From positions 1-11,166 of the forward strand of contig CAJTSO010000056.1 of NCBI GenBank assembly GCA_910579115.1: a stretch of DNA of 11,166 bases, read 5' to 3'. The number at the start of each line of letters is the position of its first letter. Position 1 is the stretch's first letter. Source of the DNA: an uncultured Selenomonadaceae bacterium (GTDB taxonomy: Bacteria > Bacillota > Negativicutes > Selenomonadales > Selenomonadaceae). Below the pieces are notes generated by a model, which saw nothing but the letters and a program-made list of their open reading frames with translations, searched no databases and was not told the DNA's origin. The position numbers were made by a program, and so were the translations under genes. This document shows positions 1 to 6,619 of this stretch, in pieces.

Positions 1-1
1 G

Positions 2-178
2 ATTGATAAGAATTTGATTGATTGTGAAAATCCTCGCATTCATGGCAGGGGACTGACTGCCAATCGAAGCGGACAATGGCGTTATCGAGTAGGCGATTAC
101 CGGATTTTGGCAGAAATAATGGATAATAAGCTGGTGTTGGTACTCATTGATGTAGGGCATAGAGGCATGATTTATTAG
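2..178 (+). CDS. RelE/ParE-superfamily toxin, C-terminal part (cut by window start)
   Basis: An open frame enters from the left edge and ends at TAG 176-178, giving the last 58 residues of a protein. It contains the hallmark tail of RelE-type mRNA interferases of type II toxin-antitoxin systems: a GLTANRSGQWRYRVGDYRIL block (a basic, aromatic beta-strand carrying the RNA-binding arginines), then KLVLVLIDVGHR and a terminal tyrosine. Family members usually end in an HR..-[VI]Y motif; here it is HRGMIY. The family cleaves mRNA in the ribosomal A site and is held in check by a partner antitoxin. The antitoxin would lie upstream, outside the window, so pairing cannot be checked. No obvious terminator follows before the trp promoter at 242. 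Family call is confident; whether it is an active toxin is not known. Confidence 0.85.
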   Translation: MDKNLIDCENPRIHGRGLTANRSGQWRYRVGDYRILAEIMDNKLVLVLIDVGHRGMIY

Positions 179-241
179 TCGGCGTTGGCGGTGTAGCTTG
201 GTGATTAAACGTGATATTTTGAAACAATTCAAGAACGCCTA

Positions 242-270
242 TTGACAAATCAAAAATCAGGTGCTACGAT
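242..270 (+). promoter_or_regulatory. Sigma-A-type promoter of the trp operon
   Basis: A perfect -35 hexamer TTGACA (242-247) is separated by 17 bases from a -10 hexamer TACGAT (265-270), which is preceded by a TG-n extended -10 element (262-264). Transcription should begin near 277, just before the T-box stem I sequence. Spacing and position fit well; no experimental start is known to me. Confidence 0.75.
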
Positions 271-284
271 ACTGCCAATTTAAT

Positions 285-572
285 ACACCAAACCGTTGAA
301 GCGGAGATAATGGCAGTGATGCCTTTACAGAGAGCCTGCGATGCTGAGAATCAGGCAAGAAACAAGTTGTCAAATGGACCGCTGAGGGCGCAGTCAAATG
401 TGTTTTTTACAGAGTATTCTGCGACGTTGCAGGCAGGCGTCATTTGCCGGGGATATGTTGGTATCCTGCTAAGCGCACGGGTCATGCCGTGAATCAGGGT
501 GGCACCGCGGATAAATGTTTTTATTCGTCCTTGACAGAGTTTATATCTCTGTCAAGGACGTTTTTGTGTTTT
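285..572 (+). ncRNA. T-box leader (tRNA-Trp sensing, UGG specifier) controlling trpEGD
   Basis: The 3' part carries the near-invariant T-box AGGGTGGCACCGCGG (496-510), whose central bases pair with the uncharged acceptor end of tRNA. The 5' part has stem I features: an AGAGAG segment (about 330-335), a GCTGAGA segment, and a specifier region reading AAATGGACCGCTGAGGG. The codon in the specifier position is UGG (375-377), followed by the expected A, so the sensed tRNA is tRNA-Trp. That matches the anthranilate genes downstream. Uncharged tRNA-Trp should stabilise the antiterminator formed by the T-box and the CGTCC segment at 526-530; charged tRNA should allow the terminator at 526-572 to form. 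The exact 5' boundary is approximate. Confidence 0.93.
526..572 (+). terminator. T-box intrinsic terminator
   Basis: A perfect 14-bp stem (526-539 with 547-560) encloses a 7-base loop and is followed by a U-rich tract (561-572). The 5' arm begins CGTCC, the segment shared with the antiterminator, so folding is mutually exclusive in the usual T-box way. Confidence 0.93.
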
Positions 573-576
573 ATGG

Positions 577-617
577 GGCTCCTTTGACCGAGATAGAAGT
601 TCAAAGGAGTCTTTTTG
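577..617 (+). terminator. Second intrinsic terminator in the trp leader
   Basis: Only a few bases after the first terminator, 577-587 pairs with 601-611 (11 pairs, one G-U), with a 13-base loop and a run of five T at 612-616. Its stem sequence CTCCTTTGA / TCAAAGGAG differs from the first terminator, so it is not a copy of it. No second T-box sequence precedes it, so no partner antiterminator is evident. It may be a back-up terminator or an independent attenuator. Confidence 0.7.
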
Positions 618-634
618 TTTCAGGAGGTTGCGAT

Positions 635-697
635 ATGGTGTATACAAAACGTTGGCGGCGCACTGTACGCAATATTGGAATTGAATCATCCTGGTAA
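635..697 (+). CDS. Putative 20-aa Trp-containing leader peptide
   Basis: The ORF begins at ATG 635 with a perfect AGGAGG at 622-627, seven bases upstream, a better ribosome site than most genes here. It encodes 20 residues and stops at TAA 695-697. The peptide is basic (KRWRR in the middle) and has Trp at residue 7 and as its last residue (ESSW-stop). It lies after both leader terminators and 33 bases before trpE, so it is made only on read-through transcripts. I infer a cis-acting leader peptide: low charged tRNA-Trp would stall a ribosome at codon 7 or 20 and alter folding around the trpE start. Precedent for a T-box followed by a Trp-rich leader peptide is the B. subtilis rtpA operon. It could instead be a chance ORF; two Trp in 20 codons plus the strong SD argue against that but do not prove it. 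Confidence 0.55.
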   Translation: MVYTKRWRRTVRNIGIESSW

Positions 698-730
698 ATA
701 ATCAACTTTACCTGCTTGGAGGAACTGATT
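684..730 (+). promoter_or_regulatory. Possible hairpin sequestering the trpE Shine-Dalgarno
   Basis: Bases 684-688 (AATCA) can pair with 726-730 (TGATT), and 689-692 (TCCT) with 720-723 (AGGA), which overlaps the trpE SD GGAGG at 718-722. Nested inside, 693-698 (GGTAAA) pairs with 707-712 (TTTACC). The 5' arm covers the last Trp codon (692-694) and stop codon of the leader ORF. A ribosome stalled there would melt the hairpin and expose the trpE start. The pairing is seen in the sequence; its stability and use are inferred. Confidence 0.4.
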
Positions 731-2212
731 ATGAAAATTCAGCCAACTTTTATTGAAGTCAAAGAAATAGCGGCAACAGGTCGTTATAACGTATTGCCGG
801 TCAGCCTCGAAATTCTTTCCGACTTCACCACCCCGATTGAAACGATGAAGATACTGAAAAATGTGTCCACTCATTGCTATATGCTGGAATCCGCTCAGGC
901 AAATGAAACATGGGGCCGTTACACCTTCCTCGGATTTGACCCGAAAATGGAGATCATCTGCATGGATGGCGAGATGAAGATCGGCACTCTCAAGGTTAGG
1001 ACAGACAACCCATCCGACTACCTCCGCCAGATTCTTGCCGATTACAAAAGCCCCCGTTTCGATTATCTGCCTTCCTTTACGGGAGGGCTTGTGGGATATT
1101 TCTCTTATGATTATTTTTGCTACAGTGAACCGGCTGTCAAATGTGATGTTGAGGACACCGAGGCATTCAAGGACGTTGATTTGATGCTTTTTGATAAGGT
1201 TATTGCGTTTGATCATCTCCGACAGAAGATTATTCTCATTGTAAATATGCCGTTGGATGAACCGGAAATCGGGTACAACAAAGCAGTTATGGAGCTCCGG
1301 CAGCTGGCAGAGCTTCTCCATCACGGTGAAAAGAAGAAGGAATCGGGCGGCAGGCTGCTTGGAGAAGTAACGCCGTTGTTCGACAAAGAGCAGTTTTGCG
1401 GTATGGTTGAGAAAGCAAAGAATCATATCCGTGAGGGAGATATATTCCAGATCGTGCTGTCAAACCGGCTGAGCGCGCCCTTTGAGGGAAGTCTTCTGAA
1501 TACCTATCGAGTTCTGCGCACTATCAATCCTTCACCGTATATGTTCTATTTTTCCGGAACGGATGTTGAGGTGGCAGGCGCCTCTCCCGAAACGCTTGTG
1601 AAGCTGGAAAACGGTGTACTGCACACTTTCCCGCTGGCTGGAACGAGACCGAGAGGTAAGAACGAGGCAGAAGACAAAGCTCTGGAAGCAGAGCTGCTGG
1701 CTGATGGGAAAGAACTTGCCGAACATAACATGCTGGTGGATCTCGGTAGAAACGACCTTGGAAAAATCAGTAAATTCGGCACTGTACAGGTTGAAAGGCT
1801 CCATTCCATTGAACGCTTCTCCCATGTTATGCACATCGGCTCTACGGTGCGCGGTGAGATCAGCGAAAAATACGATGCGCTGGATGCCATTGAGGCCGTA
1901 TTACCGGCCGGAACGCTTTCCGGCGCGCCGAAGATCAGGGCCTGCCAGTTAATCGGAGAACTTGAAAACAACAAACGAGGTATCTATGGCGGCGCAATTG
2001 GCTATATCGACTTCACGGGAAATATGGATACCTGTATTGCCATCCGCATTGTTTATAAGAAAAATGGTAAGGTATTCGTGAGAAGCGGAGCAGGTATTGT
2101 GGCGGACTCCGTACCCGAAAAGGAGTTTGAGGAGTGTCTGAACAAAGCCAAATCTTCACTTAGGGCGCTGGAACTTGCCCAGGAGGTGGATTATGATTCT
2201 TCTGATAGATAA
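731..2212 (+). CDS. trpE: Anthranilate synthase component I
   Basis: This 493-residue protein converts chorismate plus ammonia (supplied by TrpG) to anthranilate, the first committed step of tryptophan synthesis in the cytoplasm. The N-terminal domain has the Trp-binding LES motif (residues 52-54, in CYMLESAQ), so feedback inhibition by Trp is expected. The C-terminal chorismate-binding domain shows PLAGTRPRG (301-309), HNMLVDLGRNDLG, LPAGTLSGAPK (391-401) and the RSGAGIVADS block near the end. Length is normal for TrpE. The ATG at 731 is preferred over TTG at 716 because GGAGG (718-722) sits 8 bases before it. The gene ends inside trpG by a 20-base overlap, indicating translational coupling. 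The motifs favour TrpE over PabB because of the trp context and the LES site. Confidence 0.97.
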   Translation: MKIQPTFIEVKEIAATGRYNVLPVSLEILSDFTTPIETMKILKNVSTHCYMLESAQANETWGRYTFLGFDPKMEIICMDGEMKIGTLKVRTDNPSDYLRQILADYKSPRFDYLPSFTGGLVGYFSYDYFCYSEPAVKCDVEDTEAFKDVDLMLFDKVIAFDHLRQKIILIVNMPLDEPEIGYNKAVMELRQLAELLHHGEKKKESGGRLLGEVTPLFDKEQFCGMVEKAKNHIREGDIFQIVLSNRLSAPFEGSLLNTYRVLRTINPSPYMFYFSGTDVEVAGASPETLVKLENGVLHTFPLAGTRPRGKNEAEDKALEAELLADGKELAEHNMLVDLGRNDLGKISKFGTVQVERLHSIERFSHVMHIGSTVRGEISEKYDALDAIEAVLPAGTLSGAPKIRACQLIGELENNKRGIYGGAIGYIDFTGNMDTCIAIRIVYKKNGKVFVRSGAGIVADSVPEKEFEECLNKAKSSLRALELAQEVDYDSSDR

Positions 2213-2762
2213 TTACGACAGCTTTTCCTATAATCTCTTTCAGCTCGTCGGTGAGATTGAGCAGGATATCAGGGTCATCCGCAATGATGAAATGACGGTA
2301 GAGGAAATCAGGAAATTGAACCCGGCTCGGATTATTATCTCACCCGGTCCGGGTAGGCCGGAAGAGGCCGGAATTGCTATTGAAGCCGTAAAAGCCCTCG
2401 GAAAGTACATTCCCATTCTCGGCGTTTGTCTCGGTCATCAGGCAATTTGCGCGGCATTCGAGGCAACTGTTACCTATGCAAAGAAACTAATGCACGGAAA
2501 ACAGTCGGATGTAAAATTTGATATGAATTGCCCGTTATTCAAAGGCTGTCCCGAAATCGCACCTGTCGCGCGGTATCATTCCCTTGCGGCAGATGCAAGC
2601 ACAATTCCAGAAGAATTAAAAATAACCGCGCTTACCACAGATGGCGAGGTAATGGCGGTACAGCACAAAGAGTATCCTGTTTACGGCGTGCAGTTCCATC
2701 CAGAATCTATTATGACACCGGATGGAAAGCAGATGTTATATAATTTCATAAAGGAGATATGA
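2193..2762 (+). CDS. trpG: Anthranilate synthase component II (glutamine amidotransferase)
   Basis: This 189-residue class I glutamine amidotransferase hydrolyses glutamine and passes ammonia to TrpE. It starts with the typical LLIDNYDSFSYNL, has the PGPGRPEEAG oxyanion-region motif (51-60), the nucleophile Cys79 in GVCLGHQ, and His169/Glu171 in VQFHPES, which complete the triad. The ATG at 2193 has AGGAGG at 2181-2186 and matches the family N-terminus; a longer TTG start at 2175 would place the SD inside the gene. It overlaps trpE by 20 bases and trpD follows after 3 bases. It is a stand-alone subunit, not fused to TrpD as in enterobacteria. A shared role as PabA in folate synthesis is possible, as in B. 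subtilis, but not shown here. Confidence 0.96.
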   Translation: MILLIDNYDSFSYNLFQLVGEIEQDIRVIRNDEMTVEEIRKLNPARIIISPGPGRPEEAGIAIEAVKALGKYIPILGVCLGHQAICAAFEATVTYAKKLMHGKQSDVKFDMNCPLFKGCPEIAPVARYHSLAADASTIPEELKITALTTDGEVMAVQHKEYPVYGVQFHPESIMTPDGKQMLYNFIKEI

Positions 2763-2765
2763 GTC

Positions 2766-3797
2766 ATGATTAAAGAAGCTATTGTAAAGATTGTAAATAA
2801 AGAAGACCTCACCTATGATGAAGCATACACTGTCATGAATGAAATTATGAGCGGCGAAACGACAGCGATACAGAATGCTGCTTTTCTTGCAGCCCTATCC
2901 ACTAAAAGCGCCAGAGCTGAGACTACGGATGAGATTGCTGGCTGTGCGGCCGCTATGAGAGCCCACGCAACAAAGGTTGAGACCGGTATGGAGCTTTTTG
3001 AAATTGTCGGAACTGGCGGTGACAATGCCTATAGCTTCAATATTTCTACCACTTCCGCTCTTGTTGTCGCCGCAAGCGGTATGAAAGTCGCAAAACACGG
3101 CAACAGGGCCGCGTCCTCCCAGTGCGGGACGGCTGATTGTTTGGAAGCCCTTGGCGTAAACATTCAGCAGAGTCCAGCAAGATGTATAGAGCTTCTGAAC
3201 GAGGTCGGTATGTGCTTCTTCTTTGCCCAGAAATATCACACTTCTATGAAATATGTTGGCGCTATACGCAGGGAGCTTGGCTTCCGTACAGTGTTCAATA
3301 TTCTCGGTCCTCTTACGAATCCAGGCACACCATCCATGCAGCTTCTCGGTGTGTATGATGATTACCTTGTTGAACCGCTGGCGCAGGTTCTGATCAATCT
3401 CGGCGTCAAACGCGGCATGGTTGTGTACGGTCAGGATAAGCTGGATGAGATTTCTCTGAGCGCGCCGACTAAAATCTGCGAGATCCGTGACGGCTGGTTC
3501 AAGTCCTTTGTGATTGTGCCGGAGGACTTCGGTTTTGAGCGTTGTACAAAAGATGACCTGAAGGGCGGCACTCCGGAGGAAAATGCCAAAATCACGCTGG
3601 CTATCTTAAACGGGGAAAAAGGTCATAAGAGAAATGCCGTTCTCATGAACGCAGGTGCAGCACTCTATATCGGCGGTAAGGCTGATAGTATAAAAGGCGG
3701 TATTGCGCTTGCCGCAAAGATTATTGATTCCGGTAGGGCAATTGAGACCTTGAACAAACTCATCGAAGTCAGCAACCGTCCGGAGGTAGAGGCATGA
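2766..3797 (+). CDS. trpD: Anthranilate phosphoribosyltransferase
   Basis: This 343-residue protein transfers the phosphoribosyl group of PRPP to anthranilate. It begins with the helical N-terminal domain (about 1-70, with [16 protein letters not shown]), then the glycine-rich PRPP loop GTGGD (82-86), NISTTS (92-97), KHGNRAASS (110-118) and the conserved [19 protein letters not shown] block, all characteristic of TrpD. Family members usually have KSGSADVLEALG after the KHGNR loop; here it reads [12 protein letters not shown], a mild variation. AAGGAG at 2751-2756, inside the end of trpG, serves as its ribosome site. Its stop overlaps an ATG (ATGA at 3794-3797) that begins the broken trpC fragment, so the original operon continued. 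All active-site motifs are present and it should be functional. Confidence 0.97.
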   Translation: MIKEAIVKIVNKEDLTYDEAYTVMNEIMSGETTAIQNAAFLAALSTKSARAETTDEIAGCAAAMRAHATKVETGMELFEIVGTGGDNAYSFNISTTSALVVAASGMKVAKHGNRAASSQCGTADCLEALGVNIQQSPARCIELLNEVGMCFFFAQKYHTSMKYVGAIRRELGFRTVFNILGPLTNPGTPSMQLLGVYDDYLVEPLAQVLINLGVKRGMVVYGQDKLDEISLSAPTKICEIRDGWFKSFVIVPEDFGFERCTKDDLKGGTPEENAKITLAILNGEKGHKRNAVLMNAGAALYIGGKADSIKGGIALAAKIIDSGRAIETLNKLIEVSNRPEVEA

Positions 3798-3935
3798 CGG
3801 TTCCCGATCAGCTTGACGAACTCGCTCGTGACGCAGCGGGCAAGGGGAATTGAAAATACCGCTCAAAGAATCAACAGGCGAGCCTTATCACTCCAAAAGA
3901 CTATTTTTCTTTTGAAAATACACTAAAACGGAAAC
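3794..3935 (+). pseudogene. trpC: Truncated 5' fragment of trpC (indole-3-glycerol-phosphate synthase)
   Basis: An ATG overlapping the trpD stop starts a frame reading LDELARDAAGKGN, then an in-frame TGA at 3851-3853. The same frame continues to ASLITPKDYFSFENTLKR near 3925. This layout (an LD-LA start, then a D-F-FE-aLK segment) resembles the first 50 or so residues of clostridial TrpC, just before the conserved KKASPSKG motif, which is absent. The ATGA junction and position directly after trpD agree. Resemblance ends near 3935, so about 80% of the gene is gone, and the remainder also has a nonsense codon. The enzyme must come from elsewhere or be missing. The identification is by memory of the family, without alignment. 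Confidence 0.6.
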
Positions 3936-4043
3936 TGTTTTGCGGGCTGGCCTATCGGCATGATTTACGACCATAAATGGTATATGGATGCACGTGTTGG
4001 ATGCGCAAAAGTAAACAATAAAACTGATAAAACGGTCGGTTAG
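3927..4043 (+). other. Unrecognised open segment joined to the trpC fragment
   Basis: Another frame is open from about 3927 to TAG 4041-4043 and reads GMIYDHKWYMDARVGCAKVNNK toward its end (shown here from its middle). It has no start with a ribosome site. The Cys-containing ends (CFAG at one end and VGC later) faintly recall the zinc ribbon of large serine recombinases, but this is too short to call. It is probably the 3' remnant of whatever was fused to trpC by a deletion. Confidence 0.2.
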
Positions 4044-4069
4044 CATTTTACTTGTTGACCGGCCGTTTT
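4029..4069 (+). terminator. Intrinsic terminator after the trp region
   Basis: Bases 4029-4040 (AAAACGGTCGGT) pair with 4058-4069 (ACCGGCCGTTTT), 12 pairs with one G-U, around a 17-base loop. The 3' arm ends in four T and the 5' arm in four A, so it could act in both directions. It ends transcripts from trpEGD and insulates the araC-type gene. Confidence 0.75.
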
Positions 4070-4120
4070 ATTGAGCGTAAAGGATGAAGATATCATACAA
4101 GAAATCGCAAATATCTTGAG

Positions 4121-4126
4121 TATAAT
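4121..4126 (+). promoter_or_regulatory. Candidate -10 element of the AraC-type regulator gene
   Basis: A perfect TATAAT lies 24 bases before the start codon, in an AT-rich stretch. No good -35 is seen at 16-18 bases upstream (CAAGAA at 4098-4103), so the promoter would be weak or need an activator. The implied transcript leader is very short. Confidence 0.4.
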
Positions 4127-4149
4127 ATAGAGTGAACGGAGGTGTTATC

Positions 4150-4977
4150 ATGCAAAAAGAAATACGGACAGTATGCTATGATAAAAATTTACGCCTTGAA
4201 GCGTATCGTTTTGAGGGCATTGTCCAGCCATTCCCGAATCACTTTCACGATTACTATGTGATTGGATTTATAGAAGCAGGGGAACGCTGCTTATCCTGTA
4301 AAAATAAAGAATATACGATAGGTCAGGGGAACATACTTTTATTTAACCCAAACGATAATCACAGTTGCGTTCAATGCGATGGCAGAACACTCGATTACAG
4401 AGGTTTGAATATTCCAAAAGAAACAATGCTGTCATTGGCAGAAGAAATAACAGGGTCAGGGACATTGCCTGGTTTTTCAGAAAATGTAATTACAAATGCT
4501 GAGCTGAAGGGGTATCTTCATTCATTGCATCAAATTATTATGGATGGCTCAAAGGGTTTTGAAAAGGAAGAAATGCTCCTGTCCATTATTTCGCTGCTTA
4601 TCGAACAATACGGACAGGCTTTTTCAAGCTGTGCTTCGTCATGGGATAAAAAGATAGAGGACGCCTGTGCATTTATGGCGGAGCATTTTACAGAGCATAT
4701 CACCTTGGAAAACCTATGCAAATACAGTAACATGAGCAAGTCAACTCTGCTTCGTGCATTTATCAAGTCAAAGGGGCTCACGCCGTACAGATATCTTCAG
4801 ACTATTCGCATAGGAAAAGCAAAGGAATTGTTGGAAAAGGGTATTTCTCCTATTGATGTTGCATTGCAGACTGGATTTTCAGATCAGAGCCATTTTACAA
4901 ATTTCTTTCATACGTTTATAGGACTGTCGCCTGCTGCATACAAACGCATTTTTAGAGAAGACGATAAAAATGATTGA
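4150..4977 (+). CDS. AraC-family transcriptional regulator with N-terminal cupin
   Basis: This 275-residue protein has an AraC-type sensory cupin at its N-terminus (HFHDYYVIGF at residues 31-40, then YTIGQGNILLFNPNDNH), followed by two helix-turn-helix motifs over the last 100 residues. The second carries the AraC signature: ISPIDVALQTGFSDQSHFT, then FHTFIGLSPAAYK. Such proteins bind a small ligand and activate nearby genes. GGAGGT at 4138-4143 supports ATG 4150 over the upstream GTG at 4132. The stop codon overlaps the start of the exporter gene by 8 bases, so the two are co-translated, and the usual reading is that it controls its own operon. The ligand cannot be told from sequence. Confidence 0.93.
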   Translation: MQKEIRTVCYDKNLRLEAYRFEGIVQPFPNHFHDYYVIGFIEAGERCLSCKNKEYTIGQGNILLFNPNDNHSCVQCDGRTLDYRGLNIPKETMLSLAEEITGSGTLPGFSENVITNAELKGYLHSLHQIIMDGSKGFEKEEMLLSIISLLIEQYGQAFSSCASSWDKKIEDACAFMAEHFTEHITLENLCKYSNMSKSTLLRAFIKSKGLTPYRYLQTIRIGKAKELLEKGISPIDVALQTGFSDQSHFTNFFHTFIGLSPAAYKRIFREDDKND

Positions 4978-5890
4978 TAAAAAAATTACTATGGGACACA
5001 TCACAGCATTAATTACGATCGTGATATGGGGAACGACCTTCATATCCACCAAAATACTACTTGCAGATTTTACGCCGATAGAAATACTGTTTTTCAGATT
5101 TTTACTTGGATTATTCGTATTGATAGCCGTTTATCCAAAACGATTGAGAATTAAGGATAAAAAACAGGAGCTTACCTTCGCTGCGGCAGGGCTATGCGGG
5201 ATATGCTTATATTACCTGCTCGAAAATATAGCATTAACCTATACAACGGCTTCTAATGTCGGAGTTATTATTTCTGTCGCTCCATTTTTTACTGCCAGTT
5301 TATCTCATGTATTTCTAAAGACAGAAGAAAAACTGAAAGCCGGTTTTATTACTGGATTTATTGTCGCTATGACAGGAATATGTCTTATCAGTTTTAGCGG
5401 CTCAGAGTTGAAGCTGAATCCTGTCGGTGACATTCTGGCGGTTATTGCGGCATTCGTATGGGCAGTCTATTCCTTACTTATGCGAAAAATCAGCAGATAT
5501 GGATATAATACCATTCAAACAACAAGGAGAATATTTACATACGGAATTCTCTTTATGTTACCGTTTTTGTTTATATTTGACTTCCACCCGGATTTTCAAA
5601 AGATAGCCAAGCCTGAATATGCATTAAATCTGATATATTTAGGATTAGGCGCGTCAGCTCTTTGTTTTGTTACCTGGAATTATGCAGTAAAGGTGCTTGG
5701 AGCTGTTGAGACAAGTGTGTATATCTACATGGTGCCTGTAATTACCGTTGTCACATCCATCGCTGTATTAAAGGAAGAAATCACATGGATGGCGGCCATA
5801 GGAACAGGACTTACCTTAATTGGCCTGCTTCTTTCGGAGAGTAGATTAATATTTAAGAAAAGAGAAAAACAAAATGAGTGTAGAGAATGA
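4970..5890 (+). CDS. EamA/DMT-family transporter (10 membrane segments)
   Basis: The 306-residue, very hydrophobic protein has two EamA repeats (about residues 10-140 and 150-290), each with five membrane helices. Repeat features include IWGTTFISTKILL in the first helix, ENIALTYTTASNVGVIISVAPFF before helix four, and the corresponding SALCFVTWNYAVKVLGAVETS with VPVITVVTSIAVLKEE in the second half. The tail is basic and cytoplasmic. The family exports amino acids, metabolites or toxic compounds; the substrate is unknown here. It overlaps the regulator gene by 8 bases and the DUF2000 gene by 17, so all three form one transcript. The ATG at 4970 has only a weak ribosome site, consistent with coupling. 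Confidence 0.93.
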   Translation: MIDKKITMGHITALITIVIWGTTFISTKILLADFTPIEILFFRFLLGLFVLIAVYPKRLRIKDKKQELTFAAAGLCGICLYYLLENIALTYTTASNVGVIISVAPFFTASLSHVFLKTEEKLKAGFITGFIVAMTGICLISFSGSELKLNPVGDILAVIAAFVWAVYSLLMRKISRYGYNTIQTTRRIFTYGILFMLPFLFIFDFHPDFQKIAKPEYALNLIYLGLGASALCFVTWNYAVKVLGAVETSVYIYMVPVITVVTSIAVLKEEITWMAAIGTGLTLIGLLLSESRLIFKKREKQNECRE

Positions 5891-6296
5891 AAAATGCGTG
5901 ATTGTGGTTGATGAAAATCTGAGGCTTGGGATTACCGCTAATACTGCTGCCATCCTTGGCATTACTATGGGAATTAAGCTCCCCGATGTTGTTGGCAATG
6001 ATGTGCTTGATTTGGATGGCAATCCACACATGGGAATTATACAGTTTCCAGTACCAATATTAAAGGGAAGTACGGAAATACTGAAAACGCTCCGAACAAA
6101 ATTGTTTGAGCCGCAATTTGCAGAACTGACGGTTGTTGATTTTTCTGATTTGGCACAAGGGTGTAAAATCTACGATGAGTTCACCCACAAAATGGCGAAC
6201 ACCTTAGAGGCCAAACTGGATTATATTGGCATTGCAATATGCGGAAGTAAAAGGCAGATTAACAAATTGACGGGAAATATGCCTTTATTGAAGTAG
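5874..6296 (+). CDS. DUF2000 family protein
   Basis: This 140-residue protein matches the DUF2000 family along its length: an N-terminal KCVIVVDENLRLGITANTAA, GIKLPDVVGNDVLDLDGNPH in the middle, the LTVVDFSDLAQGCKIYDEF block, and a C-terminal INKLTGNMPLLK. Length is typical and the start at 5874 fits the family N-terminus. It is soluble and of no established biochemical role that I can cite. It overlaps the end of the EamA gene by 17 bases and has no SD of its own that stands out, so it is translated by coupling. The constant neighbours, an AraC regulator and an EamA exporter, suggest it helps process or sense the exported compound; that is inference. Confidence 0.88.
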   Translation: MSVENEKCVIVVDENLRLGITANTAAILGITMGIKLPDVVGNDVLDLDGNPHMGIIQFPVPILKGSTEILKTLRTKLFEPQFAELTVVDFSDLAQGCKIYDEFTHKMANTLEAKLDYIGIAICGSKRQINKLTGNMPLLK

Positions 6297-6600
6297 GAAG
6301 TATCAAATTTACTGGTCATTTCAATTTTATTAGGCGGAGCATTCATGAATTTGATTGTGCATAATGGCGATAACAATAGCTGGTGAACTTTAATGCACTC
6401 CAAAGCGTCAAAGTGCCAAACGGTAGCCAGAATGGCAGTTTGGAAAACGAAACAAGATTCATCGCTATCGACAAATGCATCAGTGGTACACAGAGCCTTT
6501 TTAATACATGTTGCTCCTAAAATAAAGGATTATGCTGTTCTGATATAGAATGGTAACCTCGTAGGATTTTTAACTCATAAATATAGCTGACAGAAAGTCA
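6297..6600 (+). pseudogene. Gene-free stretch with coding-like debris
   Basis: No intact gene is visible. Two fragments look once coding. At 6383-6520 a frame reads LQSVKVPNGSQNGS, then ETRFIAIDKC. At about 6480-6590 a different frame reads HVAPKIKDYAVLI, TAG (6546-6548), then NGNLVGFLTHKYS and a stop. The second faintly resembles a CBS-domain strand pattern with TAG where Glu might stand. Neither has a ribosome site. They are probably remnants of a decayed gene, but non-coding sequence is also possible. Confidence 0.25.
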
Positions 6601-6619
6601 AAAAGGAGGCTACTATCCT

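Noticed and set aside
310..492. A 60-codon plus-strand ORF within the T-box
   Set aside because: It runs through stem I, the specifier and up to the T-box sequence; RNA structure explains the region and there is no convincing ribosome site.
686..1426. A 246-codon open frame on the minus strand across trpE
   Set aside because: It lies entirely opposite trpE, whose motifs are unmistakable, has no recognisable domain, and reflects the codon bias of trpE.
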